Source: Sphingomonadaceae bacterium
Lineage (GTDB): Bacteria; Pseudomonadota; Alphaproteobacteria; Sphingomonadales; Sphingomonadaceae
Assembly: GCA_947472735.1 (NCBI GenBank)
Contig: CANJBY010000015.1
Span: 1-39,396 of the forward strand
Direction of reading: 5' to 3'
DNA length: 39,396 nt
This document shows, in pieces, positions 1 to 6,622 of the stretch. The stretch's first letter is position 1; every line of letters starts with the position of its first letter. The translations under genes and the position numbers were made by a program. Below the pieces are notes generated by a model, which was not told the origin of the DNA, ran no database searches, and saw only the letters and a list, made by a program, of their open reading frames with translations.

Positions 1-1919
1 CCGGCCGGGCCTATGCCTTCGATGCGGCGAGCGGCAAGGAACTGTGGCGCTTTGAGCCCGAGGTCGACATGCAGGTCAACCGCACGGTCTGCTGCGACAT
101 GGCCAACCGCGGGGTCGCAGTGGCGCGCGGCAAGGTCTACGTCGCGGCGCTCGACGGGATGATGTACGCGCTCGATGCCAAGACCGGCAAGGTCGTCTGG
201 AAGGCCGACAGCATCGAGGACCATTCGCGCGGGACCAATTCCACCGGCGCACCCGAAGTGGCTGGCGGGGTGGTCGTGATCGGCAACGGCGGCGCGGACT
301 ATGATGCGCGCGGCTATGTCACGGCCTTCGACCTCGATAGCGGCAAGATCGCCTGGCGCTTCCACATCGTCCCGCGCGATCCCAAACTCGGGCCGCAGGA
401 CAATCCGGAGCTTGAGGAAGCGATCAAGACCTGGGACCCGCGCAGCCGCTGGGACATTGGCGCTGGCGGCGGGCCGTGGGATGCAATCAATTACGATCCG
501 GAGACCGGCCTCGTGCTGGTCGGCACCGGCAATGGCGAGCCCTACAACCTCGAATTGCGCTCCCCCAGCCGGGGCAACAACCTGTTCGTCTCCTCGATCG
601 TCGCGCTGGACGCGAAGACCGGGCGGATGAAGTGGCATTATCAGGAAAGCCCCGAAGACCAGTGGGACTATGACGCGACCGCACCGATGGTGCTCACCCG
701 CCTCAAGGTCGATGGCGAGGAACGCCCAGTGGTGCTGCATGCGCCCAAGAACGGCATCCTCTACGTGATCGACCGGCGCGATGGCAAAGTGCTGCGAGCC
801 AACAAGATTGTCCGGGTCAACTGGACCAAAGGGATCGACCTCAAGACCGGCGTTCCCGAGATCGACCATGAGGCAGCAGACATCTCGGCTGGCCCCAAGA
901 TCATCTTCCCCGGCACCCCCGGCGCGCGCAACTGGTTTCCGGCCAGCTACGATCCGGTCAGCGGGCTCTACATCGGTTCGATCCAGGACATGGGGAACCT
1001 GATGTTCACCACCCCCGGTGAACTGCCCTACAAGCCCAAGGGCTTGAACACCGGCGCGGCGCTGATTTTCACCCCCCAGCTGGAAGCCGCGCTGCCGACC
1101 CTGCCGGCACCGGTCGCTGCCCTGGTTAAGGCGCTGCCGGCCTGGCAGGAAGTGCTCAAGAATCCGGGCGGCACCGAGATGCGCGGGATCGACCCGCTGA
1201 CCGGAAAGACCGTGTGGCGCTCCCCGATGGCAGGGTGGCAGGACCGCGGCGGGGTGCTCACCACCGCCAGCGGGCTGACCTTCCACGGAACCCTCTCCGG
1301 TCAACTGGTGGTGCGGGATTCGCGCACCGGCCAGATCCTCAAGACCATCGAGACCGGCACCTCGATCGTCGCCGCGCCGATGACTTACCGGGTCGCGGGA
1401 GTGCAGTATGTCGCGGTGATGGCGGCCTGGGGCGGCGGCGGATTCCCGTATGTCCCGCCCTATTCGGCAGCCTATCAACGCGGCAATGCGGGCCGGATTC
1501 TGGTATTCCGGCTCGACGGCGGCGCCGTGCCGATCCCGGCCGAGCTGCCCCCGCTCGAAGTCGCGCCCGCGGCACCGGCGCAGGCGCCCGGCGTCACTCT
1601 GGCGACCATCGCCGCCGGACGGGCGCTGTTCTTCACCAACTGTGCGATCTGCCACGCCAACCAGCATCGCTCGATCACGCCGGACCTCAGGCGGATGCAG
1701 CCCGGCACGCATGACGCGTTCCGCCAGATCCTGCTTGAAGGGTTGCTGGTCCCCAACGGCATGCCGCGCTGGAACGATGTACTGAAGCCCGCCGACGTCG
1801 ACGCGATCCACGCCTTCCTGATCGATGAACAGACCCGCACGCGCCGCGATGAACTGGACAAGAAGGCGAAAGGCCTGCCGCTCGACGGGCCCAGCCTTGC
1901 CATCCTCTCGAACTATTGA
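1..1919 (+). CDS. PQQ-dependent quinohaemoprotein dehydrogenase, 5' truncated by window edge
   Basis: Oxidises a primary or secondary alcohol with pyrroloquinoline quinone and passes electrons to its own C-terminal haem c; family members act in the periplasm. The reading frame is open to the left edge and the first visible residues already form a propeller repeat (AYAFDAASGKELW), so the start lies outside the window and the ATG at 69 is internal. Visible features are the vicinal Cys-Cys over the PQQ pocket (VCCD, bases 87-98), the GTGN metal-ligand Asn, the catalytic WDYD at 663-674, and a C-terminal cytochrome c domain with CAICH and a likely Met ligand in GMPRW. Two details are odd. The metal-ligand Glu of the family (GAE) is Asp here (GAD, 294-299). 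A second Asp follows two residues after the catalytic Asp, as in lanthanide-type quinoproteins. It is paralogous to the dehydrogenase at 8233-10341. Substrate unknown; an aromatic alcohol is inferred from context. Confidence 0.9.
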   Translation, partial: GRAYAFDAASGKELWRFEPEVDMQVNRTVCCDMANRGVAVARGKVYVAALDGMMYALDAKTGKVVWKADSIEDHSRGTNSTGAPEVAGGVVVIGNGGADYDARGYVTAFDLDSGKIAWRFHIVPRDPKLGPQDNPELEEAIKTWDPRSRWDIGAGGGPWDAINYDPETGLVLVGTGNGEPYNLELRSPSRGNNLFVSSIVALDAKTGRMKWHYQESPEDQWDYDATAPMVLTRLKVDGEERPVVLHAPKNGILYVIDRRDGKVLRANKIVRVNWTKGIDLKTGVPEIDHEAADISAGPKIIFPGTPGARNWFPASYDPVSGLYIGSIQDMGNLMFTTPGELPYKPKGLNTGAALIFTPQLEAALPTLPAPVAALVKALPAWQEVLKNPGGTEMRGIDPLTGKTVWRSPMAGWQDRGGVLTTASGLTFHGTLSGQLVVRDSRTGQILKTIETGTSIVAAPMTYRVAGVQYVAVMAAWGGGGFPYVPPYSAAYQRGNAGRILVFRLDGGAVPIPAELPPLEVAPAAPAQAPGVTLATIAAGRALFFTNCAICHANQHRSITPDLRRMQPGTHDAFRQILLEGLLVPNGMPRWNDVLKPADVDAIHAFLIDEQTRTRRDELDKKAKGLPLDGPSLAILSNY

Positions 1920-1930
1920 GGCAGCCGAAC

Positions 1931-2425
1931 ATGCTCTCCACCCTCGACAATCCCCAGCTCGAATTCGCCTTCGCGATCCGGCTGTGGTTCACCCGGATCG
2001 ACATGGTGCCTGATGTGCCCTCGGGCGGGTTCCGCAGCGCGGTCTATGTCGACCGCGGCGAGATCGAGGGGCCGATGATGAACGGCCGCGCGATCCCCAA
2101 TTCGGGCGGCGACTATGCCACGTTCCGTCCCGATGACACCGCCGTGTTCGATGCCCGCTACCTGCTGGAAACCGATGACGGCGTGACCATCTACATGCAG
2201 AACAAGGGGTTCCTCTGGGGCCGCCAGCCCGACACGATTGACCGTCTGCGCAAGTGGGCTTTCGAGGGCGGTGAGCCGGTCCCTCACGCCGATTATTACT
2301 TGCGCGCGCAGCCCTCGTTCGATGCGCCGAAGGGCAAGTACGAATGGCTGACCCGCACCGTCTTCATCGGCGTTGGCGAGCGCAAGCCGGACGGCAATTA
2401 CGTGAAGTACTACGCGCTGACCTGA
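1931..2425 (+). CDS. DUF3237 family protein
   Basis: A 164-residue protein recognised as DUF3237 from the core segments RGEIEGPMMNGRAIPNSGGDY and ARYLLETDDGVTIYMQNKG. It has no signal peptide, so it is probably cytoplasmic. I chose the ATG at 1931 because a GAGG element lies at good distance before it. A TTG at 1916 overlapping the preceding stop is a poorer alternative. It sits 11 bases after the PQQ dehydrogenase and is probably cotranscribed with it. From memory, DUF3237 proteins PhcF/PhcG of Sphingobium SYK-6 are stereospecific decarboxylases in lignin-dimer catabolism, so an enzyme acting on an aromatic side-chain acid is plausible here. The family is broad and the exact reaction cannot be read from the sequence. 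Confidence 0.8.
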   Translation: MLSTLDNPQLEFAFAIRLWFTRIDMVPDVPSGGFRSAVYVDRGEIEGPMMNGRAIPNSGGDYATFRPDDTAVFDARYLLETDDGVTIYMQNKGFLWGRQPDTIDRLRKWAFEGGEPVPHADYYLRAQPSFDAPKGKYEWLTRTVFIGVGERKPDGNYVKYYALT

Positions 2426-2460
2426 CGGTGCTTGACGCCGCCGGGGAAATGCGCTTGTTG

Positions 2461-2474
2461 ATAACAATTGTTAT
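2461..2474. promoter_or_regulatory. 14-bp perfect palindrome upstream of the flavoprotein gene
   Basis: ATAACAATTGTTAT is its own reverse complement and lies 21 bases before the GTG start at 2496, in a short AT-rich patch of a GC-rich region. A TTGACG at 2432-2437 upstream could be a -35 element and TATAAA at 2472-2477 a -10, but their spacing does not fit a single standard promoter. The position suits a repressor operator for the flavoprotein-cytochrome-Tat-protein unit. The cognate regulator is unknown. Confidence 0.5.
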
Positions 2475-2495
2475 AAAGAAAAGGATCGGGAGAGC

Positions 2496-4073
2496 GTGAA
2501 ACTCACACTTCCACCACGGGTCAGCCCGCAAGGCTTCGATTCCGCATTGCAGGCCTTCGCCGGCGTCGTCGGCAAGGACTGGGTGATGTCGAGCGATGCG
2601 GATCGCGACGCCTATTCCGATGTCTATGCCCCCGGCCCCGCGGAACAATGGCCCGCCAGCGCCGCAGTTGCGCCCGCCACTGTTGAAGAAGTCCAGGCAA
2701 TCGTGCGCCTCGCCAATGAGCACAAGACCCCGCTCTGGCCGGTCGCACGCGGAAAGAACCTCGGCTACGGCACTTCGGCCCCGCGCATGGCGGGCAGCGT
2801 CGTGCTCGACATGGGACGGATGAACAAGATCCTCGAGCTCGATTCCAAGCTCGCCTATTGCGTGGTCGAACCCGGCGTCGGCTTCTTTGACCTGTTCGAG
2901 CACATGCAGCGCGAAAAGGCTCCGCTGTGGATGTCGGTTCCGGGCAATGCCTGGGGATCGGTGATCGGCAACGCGCTGGAGCACGGCATCGGCTATACGC
3001 CCTACGGCCTCCACGCCCGCAACCTGTGCGGGATTGAGGCAGTGCTGCCGGATGGCGATCTGCTGCGCACCGGGATGGGCGCGATGAAGGACAATCCGGC
3101 CTGGCACGTCTTCCCGATGGGCTACGGACCGACCTGGGATCTGGCCTTCAGCCAGTCCAACCTTGGCGTGGTGACCAAGGCGGGCGTGTGGCTCCAGCCT
3201 GCCCCACCCGCCTCGCTCGAACTGATCTTCGACATTCCCGAGGCCGACGACATCGGCTGGGTGATCGACACGATCACGCCGCTGAAGATCTCCGGCCTGA
3301 TCGAGCAGAACGTCTTCATCCCCAGCTGGCTGGGCAAGATGGTGCTCAAGGGCCAGCGCAAGGACTTCTGGGACAAGCCCTCGGCCATCCCGGAATGGCG
3401 GGTGCAGGAACTGCTCAAGGAGCACAAGCTTGGCTACTGGCAGGTTGCACTACGGCTTTATGGCGATGAAAGCGTGATCAAGGCCAAGGCCGAGATCGTC
3501 AAAGCCGCGATGGCCAGGAACCTGAAGGCCCCGCCGGTCGAGAACTGGTGGCACGAAGGCGACGCGATCAGCGCGTTCGACATCACCATGGGCATTCCCT
3601 CGGCCGTGCCGCTGCAGATGTCCGACTGGATCGGCGGACGCGGCGCGCACATGGGCTTTTCTCCGGTGGTTCCGGCGACGGGCGAGCATGTGCTTGGGCA
3701 GATGCACCGCAGCCGCAAGATCATCGACAGCTTCGATGTCGATTTCTACGCCAGCTTCACGATCAACGGTCGCTTCGCCAACAACGTCAACATGCTGATG
3801 TTCGACCGTGACCAGCCGGAGCAGATCGCGACCATGAAGAAGCTGTTCAACGCGCTGATCGATGAAACCGCGAAGGCCGGGTACGGAGAATACCGCACCC
3901 ATCTGGGCTGGATGGACGCCGTGATGGACACTTTCGATTTCAATGACCACGCGCTCCGTCGCTTCAACCAGAAAATCAAGGATGCGCTCGATCCGAACGG
4001 CATCATCGCGCCGGGCAAGCAAGGCGTCTGGCCCGCGGCCTATCGCGACAAGGCAGCGGAGGGCCAGGCATGA
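2496..4073 (+). CDS. Vanillyl-alcohol oxidase / eugenol oxidase-type flavoprotein (para-alkylphenol oxidising)
   Basis: FAD enzyme of the VAO/PCMH family, which oxidises para-substituted phenols (vanillyl alcohol, eugenol, 4-alkylphenols) at the benzylic carbon via a quinone methide. It has 525 residues, close to eugenol oxidase (about 526). The phenolate-binding triad is present as Tyr91 (NLGYG), Tyr466 and Arg467 (GEYRTH). His385 in RGAHMGFSP lies 81 residues before Tyr466, the same spacing as the covalent-FAD His422 and Tyr503 of VAO, so 8-alpha-histidyl FAD is predicted. The C terminus (DPNGIIAPGKQGVWP) is VAO-like. The GTG start at 2496 follows GGATCGGGAGAG. There is no signal peptide: the protein begins where the mature part of its exported paralogue (13074-14699) begins. 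Its stop overlaps the start of a cytochrome c gene (ATGA), which suggests use as a dehydrogenase rather than, or as well as, an oxidase. The exact phenol is unknown. Confidence 0.9.
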   Translation: MKLTLPPRVSPQGFDSALQAFAGVVGKDWVMSSDADRDAYSDVYAPGPAEQWPASAAVAPATVEEVQAIVRLANEHKTPLWPVARGKNLGYGTSAPRMAGSVVLDMGRMNKILELDSKLAYCVVEPGVGFFDLFEHMQREKAPLWMSVPGNAWGSVIGNALEHGIGYTPYGLHARNLCGIEAVLPDGDLLRTGMGAMKDNPAWHVFPMGYGPTWDLAFSQSNLGVVTKAGVWLQPAPPASLELIFDIPEADDIGWVIDTITPLKISGLIEQNVFIPSWLGKMVLKGQRKDFWDKPSAIPEWRVQELLKEHKLGYWQVALRLYGDESVIKAKAEIVKAAMARNLKAPPVENWWHEGDAISAFDITMGIPSAVPLQMSDWIGGRGAHMGFSPVVPATGEHVLGQMHRSRKIIDSFDVDFYASFTINGRFANNVNMLMFDRDQPEQIATMKKLFNALIDETAKAGYGEYRTHLGWMDAVMDTFDFNDHALRRFNQKIKDALDPNGIIAPGKQGVWPAAYRDKAAEGQA

Positions 4074-4483
4074 AGCGTTATGCAATCATTGCGCTTCTCG
4101 CGCTCGCCGCCTGCAAGCAGCAGGGCGGGGCCGCAGAGCCGGCCAAGGGCGGGCCGCCGCCGCTACTGCCGTATCAGATGCGCGCCGAGGTCCCATCGGG
4201 CGATCGCCTCGCGGCCGGGCGTGACGGCAAAGCGCTGTTCGAGAACCATTGCGGCGCCTGCCACCTGATCGGGGGCATGGGCACCAACCTGCTGACCAAG
4301 CAGCGCGTCATGGCCGGTGAAACCCCGGACAAGGGCCTGCTCGCCAATCGCACCGACCTGACGGCAGACTACGTCAAGCAAGTGGTGCGGATGGGCAAGA
4401 ACGCCATGCCCGCGCAGACCCGCGTTGACCTGACCGATGCCGAGCTGGATTCCGTGGCGGCTTATCTCGGAAAGGCAAATTGA
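4070..4483 (+). CDS. Lipoprotein class I cytochrome c
   Basis: A 137-residue small monohaem cytochrome c with a lipoprotein signal: hydrophobic leader and lipobox LAAC with the lipidated Cys at 15, followed by a Gly/Pro-rich linker. Haem motif CGACH is at residues 61-65 and the probable axial Met113 is in GKNAMPA. It overlaps the flavoprotein gene by four bases (ATGA), the arrangement seen for the cytochrome partners of 4-cresol dehydrogenase-type flavoenzymes. Likely role: membrane-anchored periplasmic electron acceptor for the flavoprotein and perhaps for the PQQ dehydrogenases, handing electrons to the respiratory chain. The partnership is inferred from gene order. Confidence 0.9.
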   Translation: MKRYAIIALLALAACKQQGGAAEPAKGGPPPLLPYQMRAEVPSGDRLAAGRDGKALFENHCGACHLIGGMGTNLLTKQRVMAGETPDKGLLANRTDLTADYVKQVVRMGKNAMPAQTRVDLTDAELDSVAAYLGKAN

Positions 4484-4485
4484 CC

Positions 4486-4860
4486 ATGCGCACCGATCGC
4501 CGCAGCCTGCTCAAGGCCGGAGCCGTGGTCTCCGCCATCTCGGCCGCGCCGGTCGCTATGGCCGCGCAGCGCCATCGCTCCATCGCCATGTTCGACAGTC
4601 GCATTCCGGAATCCGTTGCCTTCGCCCGGAGCTCCGGAGCGGCCGGCGAGATTGATCTCTACCGCGAGCATCACACCCACTTTGCCGCGCTGCGCGCCGG
4701 GCAACATCCCGCTACAATCGAAGGCCTGACCGGGTGGGGTGACTGGGTAGCGGTGCGCGGCGAACTTGAGGCGCAAGGTTACCGGGTTGCTGCGGAAGAA
4801 GCGATCAAATCGCGGACGGGGCGCACGCACCTGTTTCGCTGGACCATGAAAGCGCGCTGA
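4486..4860 (+). CDS. Small Tat-exported protein of unknown function
   Basis: A 124-residue protein with a clear twin-arginine leader (RTDRRSLLKAGAV, then a short hydrophobic stretch ending AMAAQ). I chose the ATG at 4486, three bases after the cytochrome stop; an upstream TTG at 4480 overlaps that stop. The mature part of about 95 residues is polar, with EHHTHFAALRAGQHP and a TGWGDW segment; I recognise no fold and see no cofactor motif. It is the last gene of the flavoprotein-cytochrome unit. Because the flavoprotein has no export signal, this protein could be a Tat escort or small structural subunit of the flavocytochrome. That role is a hypothesis from position only. Confidence 0.75.
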   Translation: MRTDRRSLLKAGAVVSAISAAPVAMAAQRHRSIAMFDSRIPESVAFARSSGAAGEIDLYREHHTHFAALRAGQHPATIEGLTGWGDWVAVRGELEAQGYRVAAEEAIKSRTGRTHLFRWTMKAR

Positions 4861-4882
4861 TCGCCTTGCTCAGCTAGCCCAG

Positions 4883-4900
4883 GTTTCACCCGGTGCAAAC
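4883..4900. promoter_or_regulatory. IclR-type operator candidate (GST operon)
   Basis: GTTTCAC-CCG-GTGCAAAC is an imperfect palindrome matching the sites at 21864-21878 and 22689-22709, which flank the iclR gene. It lies just upstream of a -35 hexamer at 4908, a position suited to activation. Assignment to the IclR protein is inferred from the shared pattern. Confidence 0.55.
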
Positions 4901-4907
4901 TTGGTGC

Positions 4908-4935
4908 TTGACCTGCATGGCCCCGGTTTTAGTAT
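4908..4935 (+). promoter_or_regulatory. Promoter of the GST / CoA-ligase / PQQ dehydrogenase unit
   Basis: TTGACC (4908-4913) and TAGTAT (4930-4935) are separated by 16 bases, giving a sigma-70-like promoter about 50 bases before the GST start codon. The -10 element is overlapped by the palindrome at 4932-4946. Confidence 0.5.
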
Positions 4936-4946
4936 GTGTTACATAC
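4932..4946. promoter_or_regulatory. Perfect palindrome over the -10 region, TetR-type operator candidate
   Basis: GTATGT-GTT-ACATAC is a perfect 6+3+6 inverted repeat overlapping the predicted -10 element, as expected of a repressor site. The first eleven bases (GTATGTGTTAC) recur at 21803-21813 over the promoter of the quinone-oxidoreductase operon. The TetR-family protein encoded at 15153-15818 is the obvious candidate ligand. Confidence 0.5.
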
Positions 4947-4988
4947 AAACTGCCCGAGGGTGATTCCTGCGGGCGCGGAGAGGAATTT

Positions 4989-5813
4989 ATGGCCGACGTC
5001 ACCCTGTATCACTGGGAGCCCAATGCCAATTCGGGCAAGCCGATGCTGGCGCTGATGGAAAAGGGCGTGCCCTTCGACAGCCACTACATCGATATGCTGA
5101 ACTTCGATCAGCACAAGCCCGAATATCTGGCGATCAATCCGCAAGGCACGATCCCGGCGATGACTCACCGTGGCCCCTGGGGGGAGCGGATGCTGGTCGA
5201 ATCCACCGCGATCATGGAATACGTCAACGAGCAGTTTGATGGCCCCGCACTGATGCCGGCCGATGCCCGTGCCCGCTGGCGGATCCGCTGGTGGATGAAG
5301 TTCATGGACCAGTGGCTGGCGCCCAGCTTTTCGATGTTCGGCTGGAAGTACTTCGTCGGCCCCAACTCGCTCGCCACCCACGGCCGCGAGAAGATCGAGG
5401 AGCAGATTTCGCGCATTCCCTTGCCTGAGCGGCAGGTGGCCTGGCGCAAGGCCGTGTTCGGCCTGTTCAGCGATGAGGAAATGGCCGAGAGCAGCCGCCG
5501 GATCGAGCATGGCATCAAGATGCTGGAAGCCGAGCTCGGCAAGCGCGAATGGCTCGCTAGCGATGAGTACAGTCTGGCAGACGTCAACGGCTTCAACCTC
5601 GCCTACGCCATGCCGCTCTCGCAGCCGCATCTCGCCAATGATGATCTGACGCCCAACATCATGCGCTGGCTGCGCGCGATCTATCGCCGTCCGGCCACCC
5701 AGGCGTGCTGGAAGCTCGGCCGCACCCGCATGGCGAGCAGGGTCGAGATCCTCGAACAGGACTATATTCCGCCCCGCGACGAGTCCGAGGGCGTTACGAG
5801 CGGAGTACGCTGA
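4989..5813 (+). CDS. LigF-like glutathione S-transferase (beta-etherase family)
   Basis: A 274-residue GST. The N-terminal thioredoxin-fold segment has EPNANSGKPMLALMEKG, close to the glutathione-site segment of the beta-aryl-ether-cleaving enzyme LigF, then the cis-Pro motif INPQGTIPAM and VEST for gamma-glutamyl binding. The insertion IPLPERQVAWRKAVFG in the C-terminal domain also matches LigF from memory. Such enzymes displace a phenol from a beta-aryl ketone ether with glutathione in the cytoplasm. The ATG at 4989 is preceded by GGAGAGGAA. It is first in its operon and is followed after one base by a second GST. LigF-like is well supported; etherase activity is inferred. Confidence 0.85.
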   Translation: MADVTLYHWEPNANSGKPMLALMEKGVPFDSHYIDMLNFDQHKPEYLAINPQGTIPAMTHRGPWGERMLVESTAIMEYVNEQFDGPALMPADARARWRIRWWMKFMDQWLAPSFSMFGWKYFVGPNSLATHGREKIEEQISRIPLPERQVAWRKAVFGLFSDEEMAESSRRIEHGIKMLEAELGKREWLASDEYSLADVNGFNLAYAMPLSQPHLANDDLTPNIMRWLRAIYRRPATQACWKLGRTRMASRVEILEQDYIPPRDESEGVTSGVR

Positions 5814-5814
5814 G

Positions 5815-6615
5815 ATGACGAGCATGATCCTCTATCACGGCGAACCCAACGGTCCTTCACTCGCAGTGCTGGCCGCATTGGCCGAATCCGGCGTTACAGC
5901 GGAATGCCGCGCCATCGATCTGCTTAGGGGCGAACGTCACATCTTGCCCGGCGTCACCGAAGGCACCGCCCGCGACATGGGCGTCGAGGGTGAAGGCCCG
6001 GTCCTGGTGATCGCCAATGAAGACGGAGGGGGCGAGGCGATGACCGAAAGCGTGTTCATCGCCCAGTTCCTCGACGAGTGCGGAGCCAACACGCTTCAGC
6101 CCAAGGACGCCTATGCTCACTGGCAAATGCTGATGTGGTGCCGCCGCGTGACCGAGCGTTGCGCCCCGGCAGCGGCCTTCCTGGGCTGCAAGGCAACGGC
6201 CCATGCCGCGCTGGCGGCGATGGACGATTCTGCCTTTGCAGCGCTTTCCAGCCACATCGTCAGCGAAGATCTGCGCACCCGCTGGGACATGATCCGCGAC
6301 GGTGAGTTCACCGAAGCGCAAGTGAACGACAGCGTCCGCCACGTCACCGGCGCGGTGGCCATGGTCGAGGAGCAACTGGCTGATGGCCGCGAATGGCTGA
6401 TGGGCGATGTCACCATCGCCGATTTTGAAACCTTCGCCTGGCTCAACGGCATGCCCGCCTTGCTGCCCGAGGTCTTTGCGGGCAAGGACCGCACCGCTGC
6501 CTGGATGGACCGCGTTCGCGCGCGCCCGTCGGTCCAGTCAGCGCTGGCCAAGGCTTCGAAGCCCGCGCCCGAAAAGAGCTGGGCACCGGGTCCCGAAATC
6601 AACCGCTGGGGTTAA
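5815..6615 (+). CDS. Divergent glutathione S-transferase, partner of the preceding GST
   Basis: A 266-residue protein with the same two-domain GST architecture as its upstream neighbour: ILYHGEPNGPS at the glutathione site, GPVLVI around the cis-Pro, MTES, then an all-helical C-terminal domain ending WAPGPEINRWG. It is more diverged, and the ANS catalytic segment of the neighbour is replaced by GPS. It starts one base after the neighbour's stop, so the two are almost certainly cotranslated. Heterodimeric GST beta-etherases (BaeAB of Erythrobacter, from memory) provide a precedent for two unlike subunits. Alternatives are a glutathione lyase (LigG-like step) or an isomerase. Confidence 0.8.
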   Translation: MTSMILYHGEPNGPSLAVLAALAESGVTAECRAIDLLRGERHILPGVTEGTARDMGVEGEGPVLVIANEDGGGEAMTESVFIAQFLDECGANTLQPKDAYAHWQMLMWCRRVTERCAPAAAFLGCKATAHAALAAMDDSAFAALSSHIVSEDLRTRWDMIRDGEFTEAQVNDSVRHVTGAVAMVEEQLADGREWLMGDVTIADFETFAWLNGMPALLPEVFAGKDRTAAWMDRVRARPSVQSALAKASKPAPEKSWAPGPEINRWG

Positions 6616-6622
6616 TCAGACA

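Noticed and set aside
2459..2474. Resemblance to the lac operator (GATAACAATT)
   Set aside because: Only a ten-base overlap explained by the palindrome; no LacI-type regulator in the window.
2364..3425. Long minus-strand frame opposite the flavoprotein
   Set aside because: It is a codon-bias shadow of the VAO-type gene, with no recognisable motif and no ribosome-binding site.
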